In this document: one piece after another, positions 53,198 to 62,158 of the stretch | How positions within the stretch are numbered: position 1 is the stretch's first letter | Layout of the letters: each line of letters opens with the position of its first letter | NCBI GenBank assembly: GCA_964619065.1 | Contig: CAZUCC010000002.1 | Span: 129,672-193,671 of the forward strand | From: JANXUC01 sp964619065 | Lineage (GTDB): Bacteria; Acidobacteriota; Terriglobia; Terriglobales; Acidobacteriaceae | DNA length: 64,000 bases | Direction: 5' to 3' | The notes under the pieces: model-generated | Databases searched by the model: none | Seen by the model: only the letters and a program-made list of their open reading frames with translations | Told to the model about the DNA's origin: nothing | Made by a program: the position numbers and the translations under genes

Positions 53198-54118
53198 ATG
53201 CGACTCTGGTTGGCACATGGCAGCGAGGTCAGCATCCGCGAGCAGCTTGCGACTCAGGTCGTTCTGGGCATTCTGAGCGACGACTTGCTGCCCGGGCAGC
53301 GCCTGCCCAGCACAAGAGAATTGGCGCGGCGGTTTCATCTCCATCCCAACACGGTGAGTGCAGGTTACCGCCAACTGGAACGGGAGCGTTGGGTGGAGTT
53401 CCGCCATGGAAGCGGCGTGTATGTGCGAAATACCAAACCGGAAGTAGTACACTCGCCAGCGCTCGCACTCGATCAAATTATTGCGAACCTATTCCGTTCG
53501 GCGCGTGAATTGGGTGTTCCCCTGACGGGTGTGCGTGCACGTCTGCGGAAATGGCTGGATTTGCAGCCGCCGGACCATTTTCTCTTGATCGAACCAGACG
53601 AAGAGTTGAGACGAATTGTGGTGCTGGAAATGCAACAGACGCTGACGTTTCCGGTCCAGGGCTGTGGTTTGCTAGAGTGCCGTCTTTCGGAGGTACTGGA
53701 AAGCGCCATTCCGGCTGTACTTCCCAACAAGTTGAAAATAGTACGGCCGCTGTTGCCGGCTGGAGCCGAGTTGCTGACTCTGCAATTTCGTTCCGTACCG
53801 ACCTCTCTTGCGGGATGGTTGCCAGCGCCTTCGAATGCCCTTGTGGGAATCGCATCCCGATGGACAGACTTTCTGAAACTGGCGCGCATCGTGCTGATCG
53901 CGGCTGGCTTTCATCCCGATGACCTGGTGTTTCGGGATGCTCGAAAGCCGCGCTGGCAGCGGGGTCTAGAGCAGACCGCGGCGGTTATCACCGATGCTGT
54001 GACTGCTACGGAAGTGCCAAAACGCTGCCGCGTAATCTCTTTCTCCCTGCTTTCGGAATCTTCGATTACGGAACTCCAGCGCTACCAGGAATTTATCCGC
54101 CACCCACTCGTCCCGTGA
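53198..54118 (+). CDS. GntR-family transcriptional regulator
   Basis: 306 residues. The winged helix reads VSIREQLATQVVLGIL then LPGQRLPSTRELARRFHLHPNTVSAGYRQLERERWVE (residues about 11-65). The remaining 240 residues are not a standard FadR, UbiC or aminotransferase domain; they may be a degenerate periplasmic-binding-like fold. A TATAAG (53182-53187) lies only 11 bp before the ATG, so the transcript may be leaderless or nearly so. Nothing in the neighbourhood shows what it regulates. Confidence 0.8.
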   Translation: MRLWLAHGSEVSIREQLATQVVLGILSDDLLPGQRLPSTRELARRFHLHPNTVSAGYRQLERERWVEFRHGSGVYVRNTKPEVVHSPALALDQIIANLFRSARELGVPLTGVRARLRKWLDLQPPDHFLLIEPDEELRRIVVLEMQQTLTFPVQGCGLLECRLSEVLESAIPAVLPNKLKIVRPLLPAGAELLTLQFRSVPTSLAGWLPAPSNALVGIASRWTDFLKLARIVLIAAGFHPDDLVFRDARKPRWQRGLEQTAAVITDAVTATEVPKRCRVISFSLLSESSITELQRYQEFIRHPLVP

Positions 54119-54188
54119 GTGGGACAGTCTCGAAAGTGTCACAGCTCCATAACAACCGCTGCAATGTTGTCGCTAGCATGCGGTTATT

Positions 54189-54671
54189 ATGCGACAGCTA
54201 CGAATCATTAACCTCCTGCTAGCCCTCTTCGTGCTTGCGTCGAATGCACAGGCACAGAAGGGAGATTGGCGAGCGGTGAAGCAGCTTGCGCCGGGCACCC
54301 CAATCTCTGTGAAGTACGGACGTTTCTTCGTGCATGACCGGTGCATCTTTCAGAGCGCGACCGATGACGTGCTGGTTTGCGAACGAATCCTCTACGGCAC
54401 AAGCAGGATTTTCATCCCACCCGAGGCCGTGTACCGGCGTAAATTAGTGCGGGAAATCCGTCTGGAACACAGCGATGCCTCCAACGCCGCCGTTGGAGCG
54501 GCCATTGGCGGAAGCATCGGTGCGGCGCTTGGCGCAGCTGCTCCCAGCAATGCAAGCGCGAGGGCGCGACTTAGCGCTGGTCTTCTGGTAGGCACGGGGG
54601 GTGCGCTCGTGGGCGCGTTCGTTGGCAGAGACTTTCCAATTCGACACCGCGAAGTTGTTTATCGCCAATAG
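54189..54671 (+). CDS. Secreted hypothetical protein with glycine-zipper segment
   Basis: 160 residues. A signal peptide (INLLLALFVLASNAQAQ) precedes a beta-rich region with ISVKYGRFFVHDRC and a C-terminal glycine-zipper helix pair (AAVGAAIGGSIGAALGAAAP then LLVGTGGALVGAFVG), which may insert in or associate with membranes. Similar Acidobacteriota proteins often stand next to regulators or lipoproteins, without assigned function. It lies 70 bp after the GntR gene; no strong ribosome-binding site is visible. Confidence 0.72.
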   Translation: MRQLRIINLLLALFVLASNAQAQKGDWRAVKQLAPGTPISVKYGRFFVHDRCIFQSATDDVLVCERILYGTSRIFIPPEAVYRRKLVREIRLEHSDASNAAVGAAIGGSIGAALGAAAPSNASARARLSAGLLVGTGGALVGAFVGRDFPIRHREVVYRQ

Positions 54672-54692
54672 GGCTAGTCAAGGATTTCAGTG

Positions 54693-55853
54693 ATGGTGAG
54701 CAAAAAATTTCTATTTTCCGCGGGTGCGGCGCAAGTTCTCTTGTGGGCATTGGTCGTAACCGATGCTTTTACTGGGTGCGGTGGTAGTTCTTCGAGTCCA
54801 CCGCCGGCCTCGCGTCCCGAAGTTCTTTATGCCACCGGCTTCAATCAGATACTGAGCCTCAAGGTGGACTCTTCAACGGGAGGGCTGAGTACCCCGACAG
54901 TGACACCCGGGCCAGATACAACGCTAGGCATAACAACGACGATAGCGGCGGATCCTGCAGGTAAGTTTCTGTTTGTCTGCGATACACAAGGTAGTGGGAT
55001 TGACGTTTTTTCCATTAGCCCCACCACGAGTGCCCTAACACTCGTCAATGGTTCGCCTTTTCCAGCCGGCGGACTCGGCGTGCCCGACGGATTGGCTGTT
55101 GATTCCTCGGGGAAATTCCTCTATGTCGTGGGCATTTTCGGCATCGACGCATTTACCGTAAGCGGCATGTCGGGCGCGTTGACTCTGGTTGCGGGTTCTC
55201 CCTTTGCGGATAGCAACGGTCCATTCGGAGTCGTCGTAGCTCCACCTGGCAAATTTCTTTACACGAGTGACATTGGCAGTCCCCAGGCCACGATCTCTGG
55301 GTTTTCGATCAACTCCAGCACTGGGGCGCTCGCACCAGTGCCCGGGTCTCCGTTCTCCACGGGCACAAACGCGTTTCCCTTGAATATGGTATCGCATCCA
55401 TCCGGAAAGTTTCTTTATGCCGGGATTCCAGCGACGAATACCGTCGAGGCGTGGAGTATCGACATCACAACGGGCGCTCTCAAAGCGGTTCCGGGCTCAC
55501 CCTTCACGGTGGGAATCGGGGGCAGCTCGTCTCTATTCAGTGTTGCCGTGGATACAGCAGGCAAATTCTTGTACGTGTCCGACGACTCGGGGGATATATT
55601 CGGTTTTGCCATCAACCCCAACAGTGGCGCGCTGGCCGCAATAGCGGGTTCGCCTTTCTCATTTTTCGCAATTACCGACCAGATGTTTATTGATCCCTCG
55701 GGACAATACTTGTATGCGCCAGCCGGACCCTTCATCACTGGCATGCACATCGATGCCACGACGGGTGAGTTAACGCTGTTGAGCGGTTCCCCATTTCCTG
55801 CGGGTGCCCCACTGACGATCCCGGCGACAGTGAGCTTCGTCAAGGCACACTAA
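54693..55853 (+). CDS. Beta-propeller lactonase-fold lipoprotein
   Basis: 386 residues from the ATG at 54693; a GTG one codon earlier is possible. The signal ends in a lipobox FTGC, giving an outer-membrane or inner-membrane lipoprotein. A seven-bladed propeller follows, with the recurrent GSPF motif appearing about six times (NGSPFPAG, AGSPFADS, PGSPFSTG, PGSPFTVG, AGSPFSF, SGSPFPAG) together with repeated GKFLY strands, as in 6-phosphogluconolactonase-like proteins. Catalytic residues of true lactonases are not evident, so binding or scaffolding is as likely as hydrolysis. Confidence 0.85.
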   Translation: MVSKKFLFSAGAAQVLLWALVVTDAFTGCGGSSSSPPPASRPEVLYATGFNQILSLKVDSSTGGLSTPTVTPGPDTTLGITTTIAADPAGKFLFVCDTQGSGIDVFSISPTTSALTLVNGSPFPAGGLGVPDGLAVDSSGKFLYVVGIFGIDAFTVSGMSGALTLVAGSPFADSNGPFGVVVAPPGKFLYTSDIGSPQATISGFSINSSTGALAPVPGSPFSTGTNAFPLNMVSHPSGKFLYAGIPATNTVEAWSIDITTGALKAVPGSPFTVGIGGSSSLFSVAVDTAGKFLYVSDDSGDIFGFAINPNSGALAAIAGSPFSFFAITDQMFIDPSGQYLYAPAGPFITGMHIDATTGELTLLSGSPFPAGAPLTIPATVSFVKAH

Positions 55854-55897
55854 ACACCGCGCCAAATTGTTGTGATTGTTCGTAGCCTGAGATCAGC

Positions 55898-58294
55898 CTA
55901 CCGTAGTGACTGTTCCACTTCCGTAATCCAGTCAGGACGCTTCAGGACTTCGCGAGGCTTGGGACCGTCCGCAGCGCCCACGATGCCATCGTTTTCCATC
56001 AGGTCGATGAGGTGCGCAGCGCGGCCGTAGCCGATGCGCAGACGGCGTTGCAAGAGCGACGTGGAAGCTTTACCGAACTCGATGACTAGGCGGACGGCAT
56101 CTTCGTACATGGGGTCGCTCTCAGCATCCTCGTCCTCGGTGTCCCCACCATCGGATTCCGCAACTCCGCGCTCATCTTTGGGGGCTTGCAGGAAGTGTTC
56201 CTGGTATTCCGCTGTGCCTTGTTGCCGCCAGAATTCGACCACGGCGGAGATCTCTTTCTCGGCAACGAACGGAGCATGCAGGCGGTGCACACGCGCCGAT
56301 CCGGAAGGCAGGTAGAGCATGTCGCCACGTCCAAGCAGCGACTCCGCTCCATTGGCGTCCAGAATGGTGCGCGAGTCTACCTTAGTGGCGACGCGGAAGG
56401 AAATCCGAGCAGGAAAGTTCGCCTTAATGAGTCCAGTGATGACATCCACCGAAGGCCTCTGCGTGGCCAACACCAGATGGATGCCTACTGCACGCGCCAT
56501 CTGCGCCAGGCGTGTAATGGACTCTTCAACGTTGCTGGAGTCCAGCATCATCAAGTCGGCGAGCTCGTCGATGATGATGACGAGGTAGGGAATCGGCTTC
56601 TCTTCTTCGGGATCTTCGAAGAGGCTGGGCGTTTCCTGGTGATCAAATAGGCGGTTGTACTGGTCAATGTTGCGCACCCCCTTGGCTGCCAGCAGCTTGA
56701 GGCGGCGTTCCATTTCCCGCACGGCGTTGCGCAGGGCGTTGGCGGCGAGTTTAGGCTCCGTGATAATCGGCGTGTAGAGGTGGGGGATTCCCTCGTAAAC
56801 GCCCAGTTCAAGGCGCTTGGGGTCGACCAGAATCATGCGAACCTGTTCGGGCGTTGACTTGTAGAGGATCGACATGATCATGGCATTGACAGCCACGCTC
56901 TTACCCGCGCCGGTCGAGCCCGCGATCAGTAGATGGGGCATGGAAGCGAGGTCGGCCACGACAATGCGCCCGTTGATATCCTTGCCCAGGTCGAGTGTGA
57001 TCCTCGATTTTCCGCCGATGAACTCGGAGGATTCGATGCCCTCGCGCAGCCAGATGATTTCTCGCTCGTGATTCGGAACCTGAATGCCGACCGTGGATTT
57101 TCCCGGCATGCGCTCGATGAGAATGCTTTCCGCGCGCAGCGCCAGGCAGAGATCGTCGCCCAGGCCCGTGATGCGGCTGTACTTGATGCCGGCGTCGGGT
57201 TTGAACTCGAACGTGGTCACGACTGGGCCGGGATTGATTTGCGTCACTTGGCCGTGCACGTCGAATTCGGCGCATTTCTCGGTGAGTGTGACTGCCAGAA
57301 CTTTGAGCGCCTCTTCGTTCACGGCCTGCTGCTCGTCGGGACGAGTAAGGAGACTGCTGGGCGGCAGTTTGTAGCCTCCGGTGATGCGGGGCAGGGTCGT
57401 CTTCGGTTTCGCTCCCGTGTCGGCGCGGCTGGTGACCTCGGGATCGAGAGGTGTGACGCCGTCCTGCATCATTTCTGCGGGGCTCTGCTGCTCCTCCAAC
57501 ATGCGCTCGATGCCGGTGCGCCGAGCGGAAGAAGGCGTGGCGTCCATTGCACGGGCGGCGGCAACGCGCGGCGCGATGGCTAAGTCTTCCGGATCCGATT
57601 GCGTCGCCGGGACGAGTTTGGTGGTGACGACCGGTTTCTGGGCTCGGCGCTTATCCAATTCTTCCTGATCTTTTCGCCTCGCGCGGGCGAGCTGCCAATC
57701 TTCCCATCTCTGCCACATCGCTTTTACAAAAGCGAAGCGAGTCGGCAGCCACAAATGCAGCGAAGAGAGAGAGAAAGCGGTGGTCAGATATAGGGCAACA
57801 GCCACCAGGGTCGCACAGACGATGTAGGCTCCCACAAGGTTCAAGTAGTGGACGAGGAAATCGCCGAGAATACGTCCCAGCAAGCCTTCCAGGGGAATGA
57901 CGTGCAGCCAGCGCAGGTGTCCCGGCATGAGTCCGAGCAAAGCCGGAACGAACAACAAGAGCGATGCCGCCCCTAAAACCTTGGCAAGGGGGGTTGCAAC
58001 TCTCCGCGAACGAAACCAGCGCATGCCGAGAACCGCCGGAAACACCGGAAGCAGGAATGCTGCCAGCCCGAATGCCTGGAAGCACAAGTCTGCAGCGTAA
58101 GCGCCAACCATGCCGATCCAGTTTCTAGCGACGTGTCCTGCGTTTGTAGAAGAACTGTTCCAGGAGGCATCCTGTGGCGAATAAGACACAAGTGCGAGGA
58201 AAAGGAGGCCAGCGAAGACGCACAACACGAATCCGATCAGCTCATTGAGCCGCCGGCGATTGGTCGGGGTAAATACTTTCGAGAATACTGTCAT
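55898..58294 (-). CDS. ftsK: FtsK/SpoIIIE-type DNA translocase
   Basis: 798 residues from the ATG at 58294; a GTG ten codons earlier is an alternative. Four to five transmembrane helices occupy the first 190 residues, then a variable linker of about 150 residues, followed by the alpha and beta motor domains with Walker A GSTGAGKSVAVNAM (about 455) and Walker B VIIIDELADLMML. The C-terminal gamma winged helix (YEDAVRLVIEFGKASTSLLQRRL then GYGRAAHLIDLME) recognises KOPS-like polarity sequences. It drives chromosome dimer resolution and segregation at the septum. The short linker suggests a SpoIIIE-like variant. Confidence 0.95.
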   Translation of the reverse strand: MTVFSKVFTPTNRRRLNELIGFVLCVFAGLLFLALVSYSPQDASWNSSSTNAGHVARNWIGMVGAYAADLCFQAFGLAAFLLPVFPAVLGMRWFRSRRVATPLAKVLGAASLLLFVPALLGLMPGHLRWLHVIPLEGLLGRILGDFLVHYLNLVGAYIVCATLVAVALYLTTAFSLSSLHLWLPTRFAFVKAMWQRWEDWQLARARRKDQEELDKRRAQKPVVTTKLVPATQSDPEDLAIAPRVAAARAMDATPSSARRTGIERMLEEQQSPAEMMQDGVTPLDPEVTSRADTGAKPKTTLPRITGGYKLPPSSLLTRPDEQQAVNEEALKVLAVTLTEKCAEFDVHGQVTQINPGPVVTTFEFKPDAGIKYSRITGLGDDLCLALRAESILIERMPGKSTVGIQVPNHEREIIWLREGIESSEFIGGKSRITLDLGKDINGRIVVADLASMPHLLIAGSTGAGKSVAVNAMIMSILYKSTPEQVRMILVDPKRLELGVYEGIPHLYTPIITEPKLAANALRNAVREMERRLKLLAAKGVRNIDQYNRLFDHQETPSLFEDPEEEKPIPYLVIIIDELADLMMLDSSNVEESITRLAQMARAVGIHLVLATQRPSVDVITGLIKANFPARISFRVATKVDSRTILDANGAESLLGRGDMLYLPSGSARVHRLHAPFVAEKEISAVVEFWRQQGTAEYQEHFLQAPKDERGVAESDGGDTEDEDAESDPMYEDAVRLVIEFGKASTSLLQRRLRIGYGRAAHLIDLMENDGIVGAADGPKPREVLKRPDWITEVEQSLR

Positions 58295-58449
58295 GGGGCG
58301 TATTTCGCTTCCCGGCAAAGACACTTATACCGTTAAGGCAGAACTACACCAGAGCCTATTGATTATGCCAAGAAATGGGAGGCTCGACAACCGACCTGAC
58401 GGGAGGGGATGGCGACTCGGGTTCCTAGAAGGCGACTCAAGATTTCAAC

Positions 58450-58534
58450 TTGTCATGTTGAAGCGCAGCGAAGCATCACTCTTGCCGCCAGACTCTCGCG
58501 AGAGCAGGATTCCTCGCTACGCTCGGAATGACAA
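58450..58534. repeat. Imperfect inverted repeat, REP-like palindromic element
   Basis: TTGTCATGTTGAAGCGCAGC, continuing into GAAGCATC, faces an inverted copy that reads GGATTCCTCGCTACGCTCGG and then AATGACAA. The second arm is the widespread GTCATTCCGAGCGTAGCGAG repeat recognised from many bacterial genomes. It lies in the 254-bp gap between the uppP stop and the ftsK start, both on the minus strand. The rest of that gap shows nothing. Confidence 0.55.
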
Positions 58535-58548
58535 TAATTCGGAATTCC

Positions 58549-59448
58549 TCAAACCGCCAGCTTTCCAGAGTAAAGGGCAGCGAGTACCGCGATCCCTAGC
58601 AGAATGCGATAAGCAGCGAACGGAACGAAGCCGCGGCGTCGCACCCAGGCCATGAACCAGGCGACCGATGCATAAGCAACGATAAAAGAAACGACGAACC
58701 CAATGCTGAGCACAACCCACTCGTGCTGGGTAATTTGAGCAACGCCGATCGCGTTCTCACCCTTGCCCATGACGGACTTCAGCAGGGTGTATCCGGTAGC
58801 GGCGGCCATCGTAGGGATGGAAAGAAAAAAAGAAAACTCTAAGGCTGCAGCCCGTGACATGCCCCAGAGCTGGCCAGCCGCAATGGTGGACATGGAGCGC
58901 GAGGTACCGGGGAAGACCGCCGAAAGAATCTGGCACGCGCCAATCCAGAGAGCCTGCGCTGAGCCCATGTCATCCATTCTCCAGGTGTGGATGGGACTGC
59001 CAGGTGTGCCAGGGCCTGCTTTTTCCCAGGGAGCATTCCGGGCGTCCACGATCCACATCACGATGCCGCCGATGAGGAGTGCGGCTCCGATGACGTAGAG
59101 ATTTTCCAGGTTCTTGCCAATCACTTTGGTGAGCGCAAAAGAGGGAATTGCAGTCACCAGAAACGCTAGAGCTACCAGCCCAAGGGGATGCGTGAAGATA
59201 GTGCGGTCCCGTCGCGAGCCACGGGGAAAGGTCGAAAGCAGTTTCCACAGCCGTCCCCCAAAATAAACCGGCAGGCAGAGAATAGCGCCGAGCTGAATGA
59301 CAATGGAGAACATCTTCCAGTAGCCGTCGGAGAGGCTGATGTGCAGCAACGCCTCAGCAATGCGCAGGTGCGCGGTAGAACTGACCGGCAAGAATTCCGT
59401 GAGTCCTTCAACAACACCAAGTATGAGTGCGAGCAAATAGTCGTTCAA
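58549..59448 (-). CDS. uppP: Undecaprenyl-diphosphatase
   Basis: 299 residues with about eight membrane helices. The two active-site motifs are intact: EGLTEFLPVSSTAH near the N-terminus (residues 14-27) and PGTSRSMSTI in the second half (about 177-186). The enzyme recycles the carrier lipid for peptidoglycan and other cell-wall polymers by dephosphorylating undecaprenyl pyrophosphate at the outer face of the membrane, and confers some bacitracin tolerance. It lies between the M28 peptidase and ftsK genes on the same strand. Confidence 0.95.
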   Translation of the reverse strand: MNDYLLALILGVVEGLTEFLPVSSTAHLRIAEALLHISLSDGYWKMFSIVIQLGAILCLPVYFGGRLWKLLSTFPRGSRRDRTIFTHPLGLVALAFLVTAIPSFALTKVIGKNLENLYVIGAALLIGGIVMWIVDARNAPWEKAGPGTPGSPIHTWRMDDMGSAQALWIGACQILSAVFPGTSRSMSTIAAGQLWGMSRAAALEFSFFLSIPTMAAATGYTLLKSVMGKGENAIGVAQITQHEWVVLSIGFVVSFIVAYASVAWFMAWVRRRGFVPFAAYRILLGIAVLAALYSGKLAV

Positions 59449-59509
59449 GCAGCCTCCAGTGTGCGGTGTTCCAGTATTGCAGATGCAGTCATGTGCAGAG
59501 GGTTTCGAG

Positions 59510-61123
59510 TCAGTTTCCCTGCGCGTAACGCTGGAAGAAGCTGTCAGGCTTCCACTCTGCGCGTTGGGGGTGGTTGGCGATTGTGATAGTCAGCGAGCGA
59601 ATAATTTCTTCGAACTTGGCTGCGGCGGCAAAGTCGACGGGTTGGTTGGCGTCGTCCGAAGGGGCATGATAGCGCTTGGTCAGCCATTCTTTGAAGATTG
59701 CCTGTTCGGGACTTCCGGGATCTGCACCCACTTTCATGGCGAGAGACGGAACCCCGTGCCGGATGAAATTGTACTGATCGCTACGGATGAAAAGATTCCG
59801 CACCGGCTCTGGATCATCTTGTATGCGCACACCGAGAGACTCCGCCGTTTGGCGCACATCGTCCCCCAGTGAGGACTCGTTTAGTCCGTACACGGTGAGG
59901 ATTTTCAACGGCACGATGGGAAGGAACATATCGGTGTTGATGTCCGCGGCGAGAGAACTGGCGGCTACCGTGGGATGAGTCGCAAAATACTTGGAGCCGA
60001 GTAGACCCTTCTCTTCCGCTGTTACCCACACGAACAGAATCGAGCGCTTGAGCGGGACGGGCGATTTTTTGAAAGCCCGCGCCAGATCCAGCAACAGTGC
60101 GCTTCCCGAACCGTTGTCCATAGCTCCGTTGTAAATACGGTCCCCGTCGATGGGTTGGCCAATGCCGAGATGATCAATATGCGCGGAGAGCACGACATAC
60201 TCACTTTTCAGCGCGGGGTCAGAGCCTTCCAGTTTGGCTACGACATTGTCCGAAACGATCTCATGCTGTTCGAGGTGGGCGCGGGAGCGGATCGAAAGTG
60301 GGAGTGGAAATCGCGGCAATGGCTTGCGATCTTTGGCCATCGCAGCGATCTCCTCGAACGTATGTCCCGTGCCGGCAAACAGCATTTCTGCGTGTGCTGG
60401 ATTGAAGGTTGCGGACAGCTTCTCCCCCTCGGTTTCGTTGAACTCCTCTCCAGCAAGATCCATGCTGGGATGTGCGCGGTTCAAAGCCATGCGCGACCAA
60501 GGGATGTCCATGAATGCGGGATTCGGAAGGGCTAAGATCCCAACCGCGCCTGCGGCTTTCAGCGTTTTCCAGCGCTCCGCAGCGGTTTGATAGTGCGAGG
60601 CCAGAGCGCCAGGAATGGACGCGGGAGAGCCGAGAATAATTACTACGACTTTTCCCTTGAGATCCAACCCCTCCAGATCGTTGTAGTTCTTTTCCGGAAT
60701 GTTCAGTCCATAACCCACGAACACAAGTTGCGCTTCCGTTTCCGGAGCCAGTTTGATGCGCGTATTGAAGAAGGCTTCTTCTCCGAGCGTGAGCGGCACG
60801 GGCTGACCGTCGCGGACAAGAGCCAGACTGGAATCTTTCTCGCTGATTTCCCGCACGATGAACTTTACCGGCTGGTAGTAACCGTTGCTGCCTGCGGGCT
60901 TCAGGCCGGAGTACTTGAGCTGGTCCACGATATATTCTTCCGCGCGGTGGAGTCCAGGGCTGCCGGTTTCACGGCCCTCCAACTTGTCGTCCGCTAAAAC
61001 CTTGACGTAGTCCCACCAGGTCTTGCCGTCAAAGTTGGCCTGAGGGGACTGGGCAAAAGTGGAGGAGCCGAGCGCGGCGATGAGGGCAACCCGGAGCGTA
61101 ACTAGATAGAACGTTTTCAACAT
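59510..61123 (-). CDS. Secreted M28-family zinc aminopeptidase
   Basis: 537 residues with a signal peptide (cleavage near TFAQS). A protease-associated (PA) insert spans roughly 110-280, and the M28 domain carries the two-zinc ligands in order: LSAHIDHLG (about 313), GAMDNGSG (about 332), TAEEKGLLG with the catalytic Glu pair (about 368), INTDMF (about 394) and the C-terminal RYHAPSDD (about 485). It would trim N-terminal residues of peptides in the periplasm or outside. It stands in the core minus-strand block without an obvious functional link to uppP. Confidence 0.9.
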   Translation of the reverse strand: MLKTFYLVTLRVALIAALGSSTFAQSPQANFDGKTWWDYVKVLADDKLEGRETGSPGLHRAEEYIVDQLKYSGLKPAGSNGYYQPVKFIVREISEKDSSLALVRDGQPVPLTLGEEAFFNTRIKLAPETEAQLVFVGYGLNIPEKNYNDLEGLDLKGKVVVIILGSPASIPGALASHYQTAAERWKTLKAAGAVGILALPNPAFMDIPWSRMALNRAHPSMDLAGEEFNETEGEKLSATFNPAHAEMLFAGTGHTFEEIAAMAKDRKPLPRFPLPLSIRSRAHLEQHEIVSDNVVAKLEGSDPALKSEYVVLSAHIDHLGIGQPIDGDRIYNGAMDNGSGSALLLDLARAFKKSPVPLKRSILFVWVTAEEKGLLGSKYFATHPTVAASSLAADINTDMFLPIVPLKILTVYGLNESSLGDDVRQTAESLGVRIQDDPEPVRNLFIRSDQYNFIRHGVPSLAMKVGADPGSPEQAIFKEWLTKRYHAPSDDANQPVDFAAAAKFEEIIRSLTITIANHPQRAEWKPDSFFQRYAQGN

Positions 61124-61167
61124 GTGCGGAAGCCTCGCGGTAAGGGATGATCAACCCGGCAGTAAGC

Positions 61168-62103
61168 TTACTCTACCGCGGTGCCATAGACAGGAATGTC
61201 TTGCTCCAAATCGTAGATCAGGCGCTGCGCCCGGCTGGCGTATTCACTTTGCGGATATTTTTCGAGAATGCGCTGGCAGAGTTCGATAGCCGCGGCTTTA
61301 GCTTCGGCTGATTTTTTTGGTTCGGCCTCTGTTTTGTAAATTTCGACGAGCGATGCGCGCCGCCAAGCAGCGTTATGAAGGGCCTCGGGCGCGGCGGGAG
61401 ACTGCGGCCGGTCGGCGGCATATTTCTCGTAAATCTCCGATTCTTTATTGGGGCATTTGGAGGTGCCCTGCCAGTCGCCGCAGAGTTTGTTGTCCAACAG
61501 ATGGAACGCAGCGAGGTCGGCCCACTTGGTGGTGGGATATTTCTTGATGACTTCCTTCATCCAATGGTCGTCCATTTGGCCGCGCAAGTCGGGGTCTTGT
61601 TCGCGAGCGGACGGGCGCGACATAACGTCTTCTTTCTCGATTTGCCACTTGTCATCGGCGGCGCGGTAGAGGGCTTCGGCGGCGACCGGCGAGTTCGGAA
61701 AGTATTCCGCCGTACGGTAGTAAAGGCGGGCTGCGTCCTCGCCGGCGCCCTTGCGCCCGTGACGTTTGCTGGCTTGGTCTTCCGAGTCAATAGCTTCGCC
61801 GTAGAGAATTTTGTCGCCGTTGGGGGTGGAGGCCCGGATGACGCCCTTGCCGAGAATCCATCCAGTGACGGTTTTTTCGGGACCGAGTTCGGCGGTGACA
61901 TGAACCCATTCGCGGCTGGACTCGAGAACAACAACTTCCTGCCCACGCTCGATCTCTCCGAGTTTGGCGGACTTAACGTCCGACGAAACATAGAGAACGG
62001 CCTCACGGATTAGCGCGCCGCGCTCGTAGGTGGCGGCGAAAGCAAACGTTGCGGTGGATGCGAACGCAGCAAGGAAAATCAGGGCAGACAGGACGCGATG
62101 CAT
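61168..62103 (-). CDS. Secreted SH3b/TPR protein
   Basis: 311 residues with a signal peptide (LIFLAAFASTATFAFAA). Residues about 28-90 form a bacterial SH3-like domain (ALIREAVLYVSSDVKS then EIERGQEVVVLESSREWVHV and TGWILGKG). The rest is an alpha-helical TPR/solenoid-like region with repeated YF/YP-SP patterns such as AEYFPNSPVAAEALYRAAD and LEKYPQSEYASRAQRL, like outer-membrane assembly lipoprotein folds. It may bind peptidoglycan or act as an envelope scaffold; the exact role is unknown. Confidence 0.82.
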   Translation of the reverse strand: MHRVLSALIFLAAFASTATFAFAATYERGALIREAVLYVSSDVKSAKLGEIERGQEVVVLESSREWVHVTAELGPEKTVTGWILGKGVIRASTPNGDKILYGEAIDSEDQASKRHGRKGAGEDAARLYYRTAEYFPNSPVAAEALYRAADDKWQIEKEDVMSRPSAREQDPDLRGQMDDHWMKEVIKKYPTTKWADLAAFHLLDNKLCGDWQGTSKCPNKESEIYEKYAADRPQSPAAPEALHNAAWRRASLVEIYKTEAEPKKSAEAKAAAIELCQRILEKYPQSEYASRAQRLIYDLEQDIPVYGTAVE

Positions 62104-62158
62104 GCTTCGATTCTGGCTGAAGAATGCGCGGGAAGCAAGGTGTGGGATCCGGCGCGTC

